Part shown: positions 16,863 to 26,658 of the stretch, one piece after another
Layout: the number at the start of each line of letters is the position of its first letter
How positions within the stretch are numbered: position 1 is the first letter of the stretch
Source: Anaerolineae bacterium
GTDB taxonomy: Bacteria; Chloroflexota; Anaerolineae; Aggregatilineales; J027
Length of the DNA: 64,000 nucleotides
NCBI GenBank assembly: GCA_021463865.1
Contig: JAJTXY010000019.1
Location: forward strand, 17,545-81,544
Reading direction: 5' to 3'
Translations under genes and position numbers: made by a program
Notes under the pieces: generated by a model
Seen by the model: the letters and a program-made list of their open reading frames with translations, nothing else
What the model was told of the DNA's origin: nothing
The model's database searches: none

Positions 16863-18453
16863 TAGGATAGTGGGAAAACGACCTTTTTACATCTTACTGG
16901 CGGTGCTTAGCCTGTTGGTCGCAATCTTGGCCTGTACTAGACCGGGTTCGGAAAAGGTAGTGTATGTTACAGCCACCTTTCCCGGCGGAGTATTGCTGCC
17001 AACTGAGACATCCAGTGCGCCAACCGATACCCCCATCAAGCCGACGCCCAATCCGGCCAGATTTGATACTCCGGTGGCGGTAGCGGCCTCTGGTGGCGGT
17101 GGTGAGCAAAGCTATACCGTACAATCCGGTGATACTCTGAATGTCATTGCGGCACGCTTCGGCACAACCGCCCAAGCTATTATGTCACTGAATGGGTTAA
17201 CCAATCCCGACATCTTGGAAGTGGGTCAAGTCTTGCGGATTCCGGCCAATACCAGTGCCCCACCACCACCAAGTTCTAACTTCAAGACTATCCCCGACAG
17301 TGAATTGGTGTACAGTCCTGCCGTAAAGGATTTCGATGTCGCGGCCTATGTCAAATTGAAACCCGGTTTTCTGCGGGTCTATTCCGAAGAAATCAGCGGG
17401 GAACTGTGGAGCGGGGTCGAACTCATTAATCAAGTTGCGCTGGACTACAGTGTCAATCCACGTCTGCTATTGGCCCTAATCGAATATCAAAGTAGCTGGT
17501 TATCCGATCCTAACCCGTCTGAAGATCAGCAAAATTACCCAATGGGCATCATTTCGTTAGATCGTGTTGGCTTATGGCGTCAATTGTTGGCGGCGGCGAA
17601 CGCTTTGAACGCGGGCTACTATAGCTGGAAATATCGCGGGTTGGAGACCAGCAATTTTGCGGACGGCACGCTTGTGACCTTCGCCCCAGAGTTAAACGCG
17701 GGAACCGTCGCCGTTCAATTTTTCTTCTCGCAATTCAGCACCCCGGCCCAATATCAGATAGACATTAGCGAACAGGGCTTTTTCCAGACGTATTTATCGT
17801 TGTTCGGCGACCCGTTCCGCACCGCAGTCGAGCCGCTCGTGCCCGATAACTTGCAGCAACCCACCCTCATGTTCCCGTTTGGGCAAGGCGAAACATGGTA
17901 TTTTACAGGGGGGCCACATGGCGGTTATAACTCTGGCAGCGCATGGGCCTCAGTTGACTTCGCGCCCCCCACCCCCTCCGATGAACTGGTAGCGCAGCAA
18001 GGCTATTGTTACATTTCCGTCCATTGGGTAACTGCTGTCGCCCCCGGCGTTGTTGCGCGAAGTGGGGAAGGCTATGTTATCCTCGATCTCGATGGTGACG
18101 GAAATGAACACACCGGGTGGACAGTCGTCTACTTACATATCTCCAGTCAAGAGGTCGTCAAACCGGGCACACGGGTCGAAACAGGCGATAAACTCGGCCA
18201 TCCCTCCTGTGAAGGGGGTTATTCAACAGGTACCCATCTGCATTTTGGGCGGCGCTATAACGGCGAATGGATTCCGGTGACGTGTGACAAATGTCCCAAA
18301 GGCGTATCTGTTCCCCCGCTGGTGCTGAGTGGCTGGACAGTGCTGGGCTATCCAAATGCCGAATATCAGGGCTATATGGTCAATGATAAACTGGGGGCCG
18401 AACGGCGGGCTAATGTTGGGCGGGAAGACCCCATCAACCAAATTAGCTGGTAG
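16855..18453 (+). CDS. LysM / M23 peptidase lipoprotein
   Basis: 532 residues from GTG 16855, overlapping the esterase stop. Lipobox ILAC with C27. A Thr/Pro linker leads to a LysM domain at about 84-127 (YTVQSGDTLNVIAARFGT, ILEVGQVLRIP). A middle helical region of roughly 180 residues is followed by an M23/LytM-like domain. In it GPHGGYNSGSAWASVDF supplies the His/Asp zinc pair and GTHLHFG the HxH pair. It is probably an envelope-bound cell-wall or matrix peptidase. The last 40 residues are polar and unassigned. Confidence 0.82.
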   Translation: MSNRIVGKRPFYILLAVLSLLVAILACTRPGSEKVVYVTATFPGGVLLPTETSSAPTDTPIKPTPNPARFDTPVAVAASGGGGEQSYTVQSGDTLNVIAARFGTTAQAIMSLNGLTNPDILEVGQVLRIPANTSAPPPPSSNFKTIPDSELVYSPAVKDFDVAAYVKLKPGFLRVYSEEISGELWSGVELINQVALDYSVNPRLLLALIEYQSSWLSDPNPSEDQQNYPMGIISLDRVGLWRQLLAAANALNAGYYSWKYRGLETSNFADGTLVTFAPELNAGTVAVQFFFSQFSTPAQYQIDISEQGFFQTYLSLFGDPFRTAVEPLVPDNLQQPTLMFPFGQGETWYFTGGPHGGYNSGSAWASVDFAPPTPSDELVAQQGYCYISVHWVTAVAPGVVARSGEGYVILDLDGDGNEHTGWTVVYLHISSQEVVKPGTRVETGDKLGHPSCEGGYSTGTHLHFGRRYNGEWIPVTCDKCPKGVSVPPLVLSGWTVLGYPNAEYQGYMVNDKLGAERRANVGREDPINQISW

Positions 18454-18485
18454 GGGCGAAGAACTGCCCTCTCGCCCCATTTCTT
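18453..18485 (+). terminator. Weak hairpin between convergent genes
   Basis: GGGGCGA / TCGCCCC (18453-18459, 18472-18478) with a 12-base loop and only a short T-rich tail. It overlaps the stop codon of the LysM gene. Possible terminator for either side. Confidence 0.35.
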
Positions 18486-18488
18486 GCC

Positions 18489-19220
18489 CTACTGCAAACT
18501 AATCAATTCCGCCGACAGCAGTCCTTTAATCACGTTGCCTGTTCGCGCGGCGATGTCCTCCGTAAAGGTAACTGTATAACTAGATTGGGTTAGATCAAAG
18601 GTATATTTTGTGCGTTCCGTCTGGGATAACACAGGCCAAATCAAGTTCGGTTGGGAAACCGTTCGCCATTCACCATTGTCGGATGGGCAGCGCACCTCAT
18701 AATTTTCCACTGCCGAATAGTCAGTGGGCGTGATCTCCACGTCCATTAAAATCCGTTCACCATCCGGTCGCAACGAACCCTGCATTTTGAAAGCAAGCCC
18801 TTCGGGGTCTAACGAGCGAATTTCGCAGGCAGGGTCAAAGGGGATTGGCATCAACATGCCCGATCCTGTCACTAACGCATAATCAGTGACCTCAAGGGTG
18901 GCGGTTGCCGAATAACCCAACTGCTGTACGATGGCCGTGTTATTAAGGTCAAAGCGGACATATAAATACCAAGTGCCCGCTACTCGATAAGCTGGAAAAT
19001 CGAGAGTAGGGGTGATACTTGGGGTAATCATGGGCGTCGGCGTGCGCGTCACCACAACGGTAATGACCTGCTGTGGGGTACTTGGTATAGGCGTCGCCAC
19101 CTGCACCCCCGATACATCATCCTCGTTATTCGGCTTATCCTCTTTACACGCGGTCAACCCCAACAGCAGCAATACCATCACCCCAAAGGTCGCCGAAAGC
19201 CGATAATAATTCCCTTTCAA
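18489..19220 (-). CDS. Lipoprotein of unknown function
   Basis: 243 residues from TTG 19220 (AGGGA seven bases upstream). Signal peptide with lipobox LTAC, lipidated C25, then a Thr/Pro/Val-rich linker (ITVVVTRTPTP). The remaining roughly 165 residues are beta-strand-rich with two cysteines (C in DPACEIRS and in YEVRCPSD) that could pair. I do not recognise the domain. It lies 20 bp after the kinase gene in the same direction and may be expressed with it. Confidence 0.65.
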   Translation of the reverse strand: MKGNYYRLSATFGVMVLLLLGLTACKEDKPNNEDDVSGVQVATPIPSTPQQVITVVVTRTPTPMITPSITPTLDFPAYRVAGTWYLYVRFDLNNTAIVQQLGYSATATLEVTDYALVTGSGMLMPIPFDPACEIRSLDPEGLAFKMQGSLRPDGERILMDVEITPTDYSAVENYEVRCPSDNGEWRTVSQPNLIWPVLSQTERTKYTFDLTQSSYTVTFTEDIAARTGNVIKGLLSAELISLQ

Positions 19221-19240
19221 GTAGATGTCCCTTTCCGTAA

Positions 19241-22200
19241 TTAATTTGCAGGCGCAGGGCCAAGTTCAACAATTTTCTCTCGGATCGTCTCCTGCATTTC
19301 CTCTTCCTCGGCCAAGTCCAATGCGATAAGCAGTTCAGCCCGTGCCCCTTCAAGATCACCCGTCTCGATCAACACATCAGCCAATTCGAGGCGAGGGGTC
19401 AGCCAGCCGTAATATCGCTCAAGCGCACGACGATATGCAGCAATCGCCGCATCGGGTTGTTCGAGTGCAACATAATTCCGAGCGATTTCAAGGTCAAGCG
19501 AGTGATCAAAGTCGGGATTGAAAAATGGATAATCATACTGCCACACCTCAACCTCAAGGAGCGACTCCAACCGAGCATTGGATTCCTCATATTGCCCATC
19601 TAGTTGCAGCAGCAGTGCGTTCATGAGAATGACCTTTGGCTCTTCCCGATAGCCCACATTCACCCGATTGAGGAAAGACCTTGCGAGATCGAGGTCTTCA
19701 TCCACCCATGCGATGAAAGCCAAATCAGGGTAATAGTTGCTGGTGGTGTCTTCACTCATCTGGATGTTTTGGTATTGGATGGATAACGCTACAGCGGATT
19801 CGAGGTCATCATCTCGCAGATAGTATCCCGCCAAGCGGGTCACAAGATATGGATCGTCCGTCCGAATTTGCATAAGCGCCAAGACATCTTCGATAGCCTG
19901 ATCAAGATCACCGATCTGAGCCGCATAATTGGAGCGCTCATCCAGCACTACTGCCCGATCTGCCCCAAGTTCCTCAGCATCATAATAGGCCTCAATCACC
20001 GCGTCACCCAAATCGGCATCATTAAGGATTCGAGCATACTCAAGGGCGATAATGGGGTCTTCAGGCGCACGGTCAATCGCCTGTTGAGCATAGGCCAGCA
20101 TCTGCTCGTCGCTGTCCTGTTCCGTCCGACGATAGTAATGTGCCATCACCAAATAACCTAGTGGGCTGTCAGGGACAGTTTCAACTAGATACTGACCTTC
20201 TTCCAGCGCAGCATCATATTCCTCGCGCAGCACGTGTACCTCGGCCATGTAGAAAAGCAAGAGATGGTCATCTGTAAACTTTGCCTCGGCTTCGGCGGCA
20301 AAATCATGGGCCAAATCGTAGTTACCATCCTCCTCAATCCACTGGCGGATGACGGCTCGAATGACCTCCACTGGTTGGGTCATCAGTGCTTCAACCACTC
20401 TTGCGTGTGAATCGAAGCCTTCCGTTATCCGATAAGCCTCTCGGAAATCCCTAGCGGCAGCATCCCAATTCTCTTGTTCTACAAACAGGCTGGCCTGCTC
20501 CACATAGGGTATCTCCCACCACCAACCCGTATCGTCTATTGTCATTTGATAGAACTCAAGAGCCTCATCAACTTTACCCAACCCACGAGCAGTGCGGGCT
20601 TGATCAAGCGGTAAAAGGCGGTCAAACGTTGGATTCAAATAGGGATATTGATAATCCTGATTTCCGGCGTCGGCCACTTCTTGGAAACGGGCTTCAGCCA
20701 CTTCAAACTCGCGGCGACCAAACGCCAATAACCCCAACACATAGCGGGCAGTGGTCATGTCACCGTCCAAAGCGAGGGCCGTGTTTGCCCACTCTTCAGC
20801 TTGCTCACCATCACCAGCCGAATGCGCGACATAGGCAGCATTGGCATAATAACGTGGCTCGGTATCATAAAACTCAAAGCCGCCTTCAATCACTTGCATG
20901 GCCTCCTTTGGACGGCCCGTCAATAAGTATGTACCAGCCAAATTGTAGCGAATTTCCGGGGTCTCTTGGATTTCTAATAAGCGTTCAAGGTCAACACTCG
21001 CCGAGGCGTAATCGCCCTTTTGCCAGTAAGCATCTGTTCGTCGTGAAAGGATTTCAATTAACGGAGCGCCTAACGCCTCAGCACGGTTAAATTGCTCAAT
21101 AGCCTCATCCACCCGAGATTGACCGAGTAGGGCCAATCCATAGACAAATACGGTCGTGCGATTATCAGGGGCGAGACTCAAAGCCGTTTCAACATTTTGA
21201 AAGGCAACTTCATAGTCATAATCATCTGAACTATAGTAGTAATTGGCAAGGGCCAAATAGCCTGCCGGGTGCTCTGGAAAATCCGCGACCGCCTGTTCAG
21301 CATCGGCTAGGGCTTCAGGGTCTCGATCCAATCGCAGCAAGAAACCCGAACGCAGTGTTAATAAAATCGGATTGCCGGGGTAGGTCTGTAAGGCCGTTTC
21401 TGTCAGAGCAAAAGCCGCATCCAGCCCTTGAGTAGAATCCAACGTGTCAATGGTATTGGCAAGCTCAATCACCGCCGGGTCGTCATTCAGCAAGAACTGA
21501 GTATAACGGCCTTCACTCTCTGCATTGGCAGGCGGGGCCATCACGGGTTCTGTCGAGGATGGAGGGTTGTCAGGGTTGCCACCTGTACCGCTGGACGCAT
21601 CCAAATCAACCGTTGGGACGATCCCAACCTGAGTCTGTGAAACTGGAACAGTAGGTAATGGAGGAGCCTCGGTGGTCATCACACCCGCAAATACCGTTGG
21701 CTGTGGCCCTACTTCAGTGGCATTTTCAGTCGCGCCGGATGGCCCGGTTCCCGCTTCGGTAGCGATTTCGGTGATGGCCTCGGTTGGTTCGGCAGTCGGC
21801 GCAGGGGGTAGGCCAGCCTCTGCTTCGGTAGTGTTGGTTGGGGTTGGGACACTCACATCCTGCTCGTCGTCGCCATCTTCCCCACCACCAAACACCAATA
21901 TCGCCGCAATCGCCACTACTGCCAAGATTAGGGCCACGCCACCCCAAAGGACATAGGGAATTTTGGGTTTGGCTACCGCTACTGGAGGTTGGGTTTTCTC
22001 TTTGGCGAACGTATCCGGTACAGCGGCGGCATGTTGTGGGCTGATGGTCGGCAGTTCTTTGTCACTGGCGGTATCGGGTATATAAGTCGGCATTTCAGTG
22101 GGGGATTTACCACCAACCGCTGTAGACAACTTGTGACTGTCTGCCGTTGGAGCTTCGGCTTTGGCATCTTCACGGGCTTTTTGGACAGCTTTGCGCAGAT

Positions 22201-22993
22201 CACCTGCGGTCTGATAACGATCTTCAGGGTCTTTGGATAAGGCTTTTAATACAACGATTTCCACCGCATTTGGCAAGTTCACATTAAAGCGGCGTGGCGA
22301 AGGCAGAGGGTCGTTGATATGCTTCATCACAATGGCAAAGGGCGTATCGGCATCGTAAGGGACTGTGCCAGTCACCATCTCATACAACATAATCCCCATG
22401 CTGTAGATGTCGGATCGCTCGTCCACCTTGGTCCCCCGCCCCGCTTCGGGACTCATATAGGCAGGTGTACCGATAAATGCCCCGCTCATGGTAATGCCTG
22501 ACTGCCCCAATATCCGCGCAATACCAAAATCGGTTAGGACAGGATGGGTAAAACTGTTGTCGGTAAACATAACATTGGCAGGTTTGATGTCCCGGTGAAT
22601 CATGCCATTTTGATGGGCATAGGCCAACGCATCGGATAACTGTCCGGTTACCCGCAGGGCTTCGTCAACAGGCAATGCGCCTTTTTGCTGAATATAGGTC
22701 TTCAGCGTGCCGCCCTTGATATATTCCATTACCATATAATACACATCGCCTTCGACATCAAAGTCAATTACTTGGACGATGTGCGGATGACGCAAGTTGC
22801 CGACACTCTGGGCCTCGCGTTTGAAGCGCACCACAAAATCTTCTGATTCGGCAAGATGTCCGTGCATCACCTTTACGGCGACAAAACGCTCCATGCCGCG
22901 CTGAATGGCTTTATAAACATCGGCCATGCCACCACGTCCGAGGCGCTCCACCAGTTCATATTTTCCGAGAGTACGCCCTGTTAAGTCGCTCAT
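19241..22993 (-). CDS. PknB-type Ser/Thr protein kinase with C-terminal TPR array
   Basis: 1250 residues from ATG 22993 (AGGAG seven bases upstream). Kinase domain at 5-270 is complete: LGRGGMADVYKA glycine loop, AVKVM lysine, HRDIKPANVMF catalytic loop, DFGIARI, and TPAYMSPEAG activation segment. A juxtamembrane region leads to one membrane helix (about 355-375). An Ala/Thr/Pro-rich linker follows, then about 700 residues of TPR-like repeats (for example PAGYLALANYYYSSDDYDYE) that should lie outside the membrane. It probably senses an envelope partner or signal and phosphorylates cytoplasmic targets. The ligand is unknown. Confidence 0.88.
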   Translation of the reverse strand: MSDLTGRTLGKYELVERLGRGGMADVYKAIQRGMERFVAVKVMHGHLAESEDFVVRFKREAQSVGNLRHPHIVQVIDFDVEGDVYYMVMEYIKGGTLKTYIQQKGALPVDEALRVTGQLSDALAYAHQNGMIHRDIKPANVMFTDNSFTHPVLTDFGIARILGQSGITMSGAFIGTPAYMSPEAGRGTKVDERSDIYSMGIMLYEMVTGTVPYDADTPFAIVMKHINDPLPSPRRFNVNLPNAVEIVVLKALSKDPEDRYQTAGDLRKAVQKAREDAKAEAPTADSHKLSTAVGGKSPTEMPTYIPDTASDKELPTISPQHAAAVPDTFAKEKTQPPVAVAKPKIPYVLWGGVALILAVVAIAAILVFGGGEDGDDEQDVSVPTPTNTTEAEAGLPPAPTAEPTEAITEIATEAGTGPSGATENATEVGPQPTVFAGVMTTEAPPLPTVPVSQTQVGIVPTVDLDASSGTGGNPDNPPSSTEPVMAPPANAESEGRYTQFLLNDDPAVIELANTIDTLDSTQGLDAAFALTETALQTYPGNPILLTLRSGFLLRLDRDPEALADAEQAVADFPEHPAGYLALANYYYSSDDYDYEVAFQNVETALSLAPDNRTTVFVYGLALLGQSRVDEAIEQFNRAEALGAPLIEILSRRTDAYWQKGDYASASVDLERLLEIQETPEIRYNLAGTYLLTGRPKEAMQVIEGGFEFYDTEPRYYANAAYVAHSAGDGEQAEEWANTALALDGDMTTARYVLGLLAFGRREFEVAEARFQEVADAGNQDYQYPYLNPTFDRLLPLDQARTARGLGKVDEALEFYQMTIDDTGWWWEIPYVEQASLFVEQENWDAAARDFREAYRITEGFDSHARVVEALMTQPVEVIRAVIRQWIEEDGNYDLAHDFAAEAEAKFTDDHLLLFYMAEVHVLREEYDAALEEGQYLVETVPDSPLGYLVMAHYYRRTEQDSDEQMLAYAQQAIDRAPEDPIIALEYARILNDADLGDAVIEAYYDAEELGADRAVVLDERSNYAAQIGDLDQAIEDVLALMQIRTDDPYLVTRLAGYYLRDDDLESAVALSIQYQNIQMSEDTTSNYYPDLAFIAWVDEDLDLARSFLNRVNVGYREEPKVILMNALLLQLDGQYEESNARLESLLEVEVWQYDYPFFNPDFDHSLDLEIARNYVALEQPDAAIAAYRRALERYYGWLTPRLELADVLIETGDLEGARAELLIALDLAEEEEMQETIREKIVELGPAPAN

Positions 22994-23103
22994 ATAGAAA
23001 CTCCTAATATGGGAGATCATCCATTGTCAATGAGGCTGTGTTTTGGTGTCCTATTTAGCAGGATAACATCAACTGAGACACAGTACAAGCATTCGACCAA
23101 CTG

Positions 23104-23112
23104 TGCTATAAT
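23104..23112 (+). promoter_or_regulatory. Extended -10 promoter for dinG
   Basis: TGCTATAAT, a perfect extended -10 (TGN-TATAAT), 40 bp before the chosen dinG start, in the divergent gap with the kinase gene. No good -35 is seen, as usual for this class. Confidence 0.6.
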
Positions 23113-23152
23113 ATCACTCTGCGCCTCTCATTACACTAGAATGGAGTATTGG

Positions 23153-25963
23153 ATGCGTGGTGAGATCGTCACGCTCGACCTTGAAACCACAGGGCTAGAC
23201 CCCACAACCGACCTAATCATTGAGGTGGGAGCAGTCCGATCCGTTGATGGCAAAATCCTTGCAACCTTTAGCACACTCGTAGACCCCGGTATCCCAATTC
23301 CGCCTCGTGTCACCGCGATTACAGGCATCAGCGATGATGATTTACATGGTGCGCCAACCATCCGCGAAGTTTTGGATGAGTTAGGCCAATTTATTGGTAC
23401 TAGCCCGGTGATGGGCCACCGCGTCGAGTTTGATCTGGGGTTTCTAAAGCGGTATCGCCTTGCCGAGACCAACACTGCCATTGACACCTATGAATTGGCG
23501 GCGGTGCTGTTCCCAACCGCCCCACGTTACAATCTCACCAGTCTAACCGAGTATTTTAATCTGCAAGACCTCACCAACGCCCACCGCGCATTAGATGATG
23601 CGATAGCAACTGTCAATCTGTATCAGCATTTGTGGGGAAAATTACTCACCCTTCCGCTGGCAACCCTTAAAGAGATCGTGCAAGCCTCACAGGATTTGCA
23701 GTGGAACGCTAAAGCGCCATTCATTGAGGCGCTTAATCTACGTATCAAAACCTCGATGGTGGAGCAGCAAAATGAATCCGAATTGGACACAGGACCATTC
23801 AAAAAAGCCGAAAAAGGCTGGAAGCGGCTCAAGCCCAACGATGACCGCACTGCCCTGAATCCCAAAGCGCTAGGTTCACTCATCGAACCGGGTGGACTGC
23901 TCTCACAAAGAATTGACGGTTACGAAAGCCGCAGACCTCAAGTAGATATGCTGCGAGCCATTACGCAGGCTTTCAACAAGGGCAATCACCTGATGATTGA
24001 GGCCCCCACAGGCACAGGCAAAAGCATCGCATATTCGATTCCTGCCATCTATTGGGCCTTCACCAATAACGAACGGGTGGTAATTTCAACCGCGACGATT
24101 GCATTACAAGATCAACTGGTCAACAAAGACCTGCCTACGCTGCAAAATGTTTTGGATGTGCCGTTCGAGATGTCGGTGGTCAAAGGGCGCAGTAATTATC
24201 TGTGTCCCCGCCGCCTTCATACCGTGCGCCGGCGTTCGCCAACCTCCACCGAAGAACTACGTATGTTGGCGAAAATCTTAGTGTGGCTGTTGGAATCCGA
24301 CACCGGGGATCGTGGCGAAATCACGCTGCGGGGGCCTGCCGAAGAAAAAACATGGGCACGTCTCTCGGCTCAAGATGAAGGCTGCACACTGAATCGCTGC
24401 GAATCCCAAATGGGGGGCGCTTGTCCATTTTATAAAGCCCGCCAACAAGCCGAAGCTGCCCATGTGTTGGTCGTCAACCATGCCTTACTGTTGAGTGATG
24501 TCAACATTGGCAACCGTGTCTTGCCAGATTATCGCTATTTGGTGATTGATGAAGGGCATCATTTGGAAGCCGCCACCACCGATGGCTTGTCATCACAGCT
24601 GGATCGGAATGGCTTGCGCCGCCGTTTTGCCGATCTGGGTGATATGAAAAAAGGGCTGTTGGCTGATATTCTCAATGCCATCAAAGACAAAATCCCAGAG
24701 CGCAAGAATTCCCAAATCAAAGATTATGTGCGGAGTGTGGCCGAGGCGGTCAAGGCCATGAACCACCATGTTGACCAATATTTCTATACGCTGGTACTGT
24801 TCCTTCGCAGCAATGATGAATTTCAGGGCAGTGAGTATTTCGTTAATGTTCGCATCACGGAACAATCGCGTGACCGCGAGGATTGGGGCGAAGTGCAGCG
24901 GGTCTGGTCAAACCTAAGCGAATTTACGAGTGTCATCAGCAAAGCAATGGAGAATATTGCACGCGCATTGGCGACCCTCGAAGAGTATGAAATCGTGGAT
25001 TATGAGGATATTCTCAGCAGCACCCAAACCGCCGCCCGCCATCTGCAAAGCATTCATCAGCAGCTTGACCAATTTACCGATAACCCCCTACCGAATACGA
25101 TTTATTGGTGCGAAGTTAACCCCAGTGATGATTATGTATCTATCAACGCTGCCCCATTGCATGTTGGGCCACTGATTCAACAGCACCTGTGGGAGCCTAA
25201 AGAATGCGTGGTATTGACCAGCGCCACCCTGAGTACGGCTGGGTCATTCGACTACCTGCGCGAACGATTGGATGCCGCGCCTTCGGAAGTGGATGAATTG
25301 ACCGTAGAATCCCCTTTCGACTACAAAAACTCGACACTACTCTATATCCCCACCGACATGCCCGACCCAATTAATGGTCGCAATGATTATCAACTGATGG
25401 TTGAACGTGGCATTATCGAACTTGCCACCGCGCTAGATGGCCGCCTGCTGGGGTTGTTTACCAGCTATACCCAACTGCGCCAGACCGCCCAAGCCATCAC
25501 CGCCCGTCTTGCGTTGGGAGGCATCACAGTCTTTGACCAGACCAGCGGCAGCAGCCGTCAACTGCTCATTGACAGTTTCAAATCTACCGAAAAAGCCGTG
25601 CTGTTGGGGACACGCTCCTTTTGGGAAGGCATAGACCTACCGGGAGATGATTTGCAGGCTCTCGTGATTTCCCGCCTACCCTTTAATGTCCCCACCGACC
25701 CGATTTTCGCGGCCCGCTCCGAGACGTTTGAAAATAGCTTTTTGGAATATGCCCTACCCGAAGCTATCTTGCGTTTCCGACAGGGTTTTGGACGACTAAT
25801 CCGCAGAAAAACAGATCGGGGTGTTGTGGCAATTTTTGACAGCCGTATCACCAGCAAACGCTATGGCAAACATTTCATTGAGAGTTTACCTGAATGCACC
25901 ATTCAACGTGGCCCATTGGCAAAATTACCACTGGCAGCAAAGGACTGGATGAAACGTGCGTAA
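23153..25963 (+). CDS. dinG: DnaQ-like exonuclease fused to DinG-family helicase
   Basis: 936 residues from ATG 23153 (GGAG six bases upstream). Residues about 1-165 are a DEDD 3'-5' exonuclease (TLDLETTG, GHRVEFDLGFL, HRALDDA). The rest is an XPD/DinG superfamily-2 helicase: EAPTGTGKSIAYSIPA, VISTATIALQDQL, DEGHHLE box, SATLS, and GTRSFWEGIDLPG. Four cysteines between motifs Ia and II (NYLC, then CTLNRC and ACPFY) could bind an Fe-S cluster. The architecture matches the long Firmicute DinG. Likely role is DNA repair or R-loop/5'-tail processing. Confidence 0.9.
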   Translation: MRGEIVTLDLETTGLDPTTDLIIEVGAVRSVDGKILATFSTLVDPGIPIPPRVTAITGISDDDLHGAPTIREVLDELGQFIGTSPVMGHRVEFDLGFLKRYRLAETNTAIDTYELAAVLFPTAPRYNLTSLTEYFNLQDLTNAHRALDDAIATVNLYQHLWGKLLTLPLATLKEIVQASQDLQWNAKAPFIEALNLRIKTSMVEQQNESELDTGPFKKAEKGWKRLKPNDDRTALNPKALGSLIEPGGLLSQRIDGYESRRPQVDMLRAITQAFNKGNHLMIEAPTGTGKSIAYSIPAIYWAFTNNERVVISTATIALQDQLVNKDLPTLQNVLDVPFEMSVVKGRSNYLCPRRLHTVRRRSPTSTEELRMLAKILVWLLESDTGDRGEITLRGPAEEKTWARLSAQDEGCTLNRCESQMGGACPFYKARQQAEAAHVLVVNHALLLSDVNIGNRVLPDYRYLVIDEGHHLEAATTDGLSSQLDRNGLRRRFADLGDMKKGLLADILNAIKDKIPERKNSQIKDYVRSVAEAVKAMNHHVDQYFYTLVLFLRSNDEFQGSEYFVNVRITEQSRDREDWGEVQRVWSNLSEFTSVISKAMENIARALATLEEYEIVDYEDILSSTQTAARHLQSIHQQLDQFTDNPLPNTIYWCEVNPSDDYVSINAAPLHVGPLIQQHLWEPKECVVLTSATLSTAGSFDYLRERLDAAPSEVDELTVESPFDYKNSTLLYIPTDMPDPINGRNDYQLMVERGIIELATALDGRLLGLFTSYTQLRQTAQAITARLALGGITVFDQTSGSSRQLLIDSFKSTEKAVLLGTRSFWEGIDLPGDDLQALVISRLPFNVPTDPIFAARSETFENSFLEYALPEAILRFRQGFGRLIRRKTDRGVVAIFDSRITSKRYGKHFIESLPECTIQRGPLAKLPLAAKDWMKRA

Positions 25964-26453
25964 TAGTTTCGTGGTCGAAATGCCAATTGAGGCAACCCGT
26001 GATCGGTATGTAGCAGAATTTGTCAAACGTGGCCCCGGCAGTGTCGGGCTTGAAACAAATCTGGCTGGAAAAGCCGATGCCCGCCGTCGTTTTGTGTTAG
26101 CGATTCAGGGTTGGGAGAAAAACGAGTGGATTCGGCCCTTTTTAACACGACTTGAAGGGCATTTTGAAAAAGTCGAGGGTCACGAAGAAATTTCGCGGGT
26201 GGTCTTTGTTTCACGCGGCATCGGCTGGCCTTTGACGTTTATCTCATTACTGTTTCCCTACTGGGTCGCTATGCAAATCCCGCGTTGGCCCCCACCCCAT
26301 TTTACATGGACGCTGCTCATCAGCGTGGCCTGTGCCGTAGTTCCAGTGGTGGGTGCAACGTTCTATTTCATCGAACGGCGCATCTATCGGTTGCTATTGG
26401 ATGCTTTGCTGGCGGCCTATGATCGCCCTCCATTAGAAGGAATGCGGCGTTAG
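25956..26453 (+). CDS. Small two-helix membrane protein, unknown
   Basis: 165 residues from GTG 25956, overlapping the dinG stop by 8 bp. A soluble N-terminal 85 residues rich in charged groups is followed by two hydrophobic helices (about 92-110 and 118-140) and a short basic tail. No recognised motif. The overlap with dinG implies co-translation, but a functional link is not shown. Confidence 0.6.
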   Translation: MRNSFVVEMPIEATRDRYVAEFVKRGPGSVGLETNLAGKADARRRFVLAIQGWEKNEWIRPFLTRLEGHFEKVEGHEEISRVVFVSRGIGWPLTFISLLFPYWVAMQIPRWPPPHFTWTLLISVACAVVPVVGATFYFIERRIYRLLLDALLAAYDRPPLEGMRR

Positions 26454-26512
26454 GAAAGGCATTTCCCACGCAGTTGAACCTTTTCATCCATGATTAGTAT
26501 ATATAGTGTAGG

Positions 26513-26566
26513 GCCGGGGGACGGGGACTCACTTGATGCAAATTCCCCCCGGCTCCTTGTTTTTTC
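26513..26566 (+). terminator. Candidate terminator after the dinG unit
   Basis: GCCGGGGG (26513-26520) pairs with CCCCCGGC (26546-26553) across a loop of about 25 bases, followed by TCCTTGTTTTTT. The long loop lowers confidence. Confidence 0.45.
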
Positions 26567-26579
26567 GCACAAATCGGCC

Positions 26580-26610
26580 TTGACGCCTCTGACTTCCCTT
26601 TTGCTATAAT
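26580..26610 (+). promoter_or_regulatory. Promoter of efp
   Basis: Extended -10 TGCTATAAT (26602-26610) with a possible -35 TTGACG (26580-26585) at a long 19-bp spacing. The efp start is 49 bp downstream of the -10. Confidence 0.6.
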
Positions 26611-26658
26611 AAAATCCGCAACGCAAAAATCAAAACCTAAGGCATAATTGAAAATCCC

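Noticed and set aside
20539..21090. 183-codon plus-strand open frame inside the kinase TPR region
   Set aside because: It lies entirely antisense to a coherent TPR array, has no ribosome site or family motif, and its composition is that of reversed codons.
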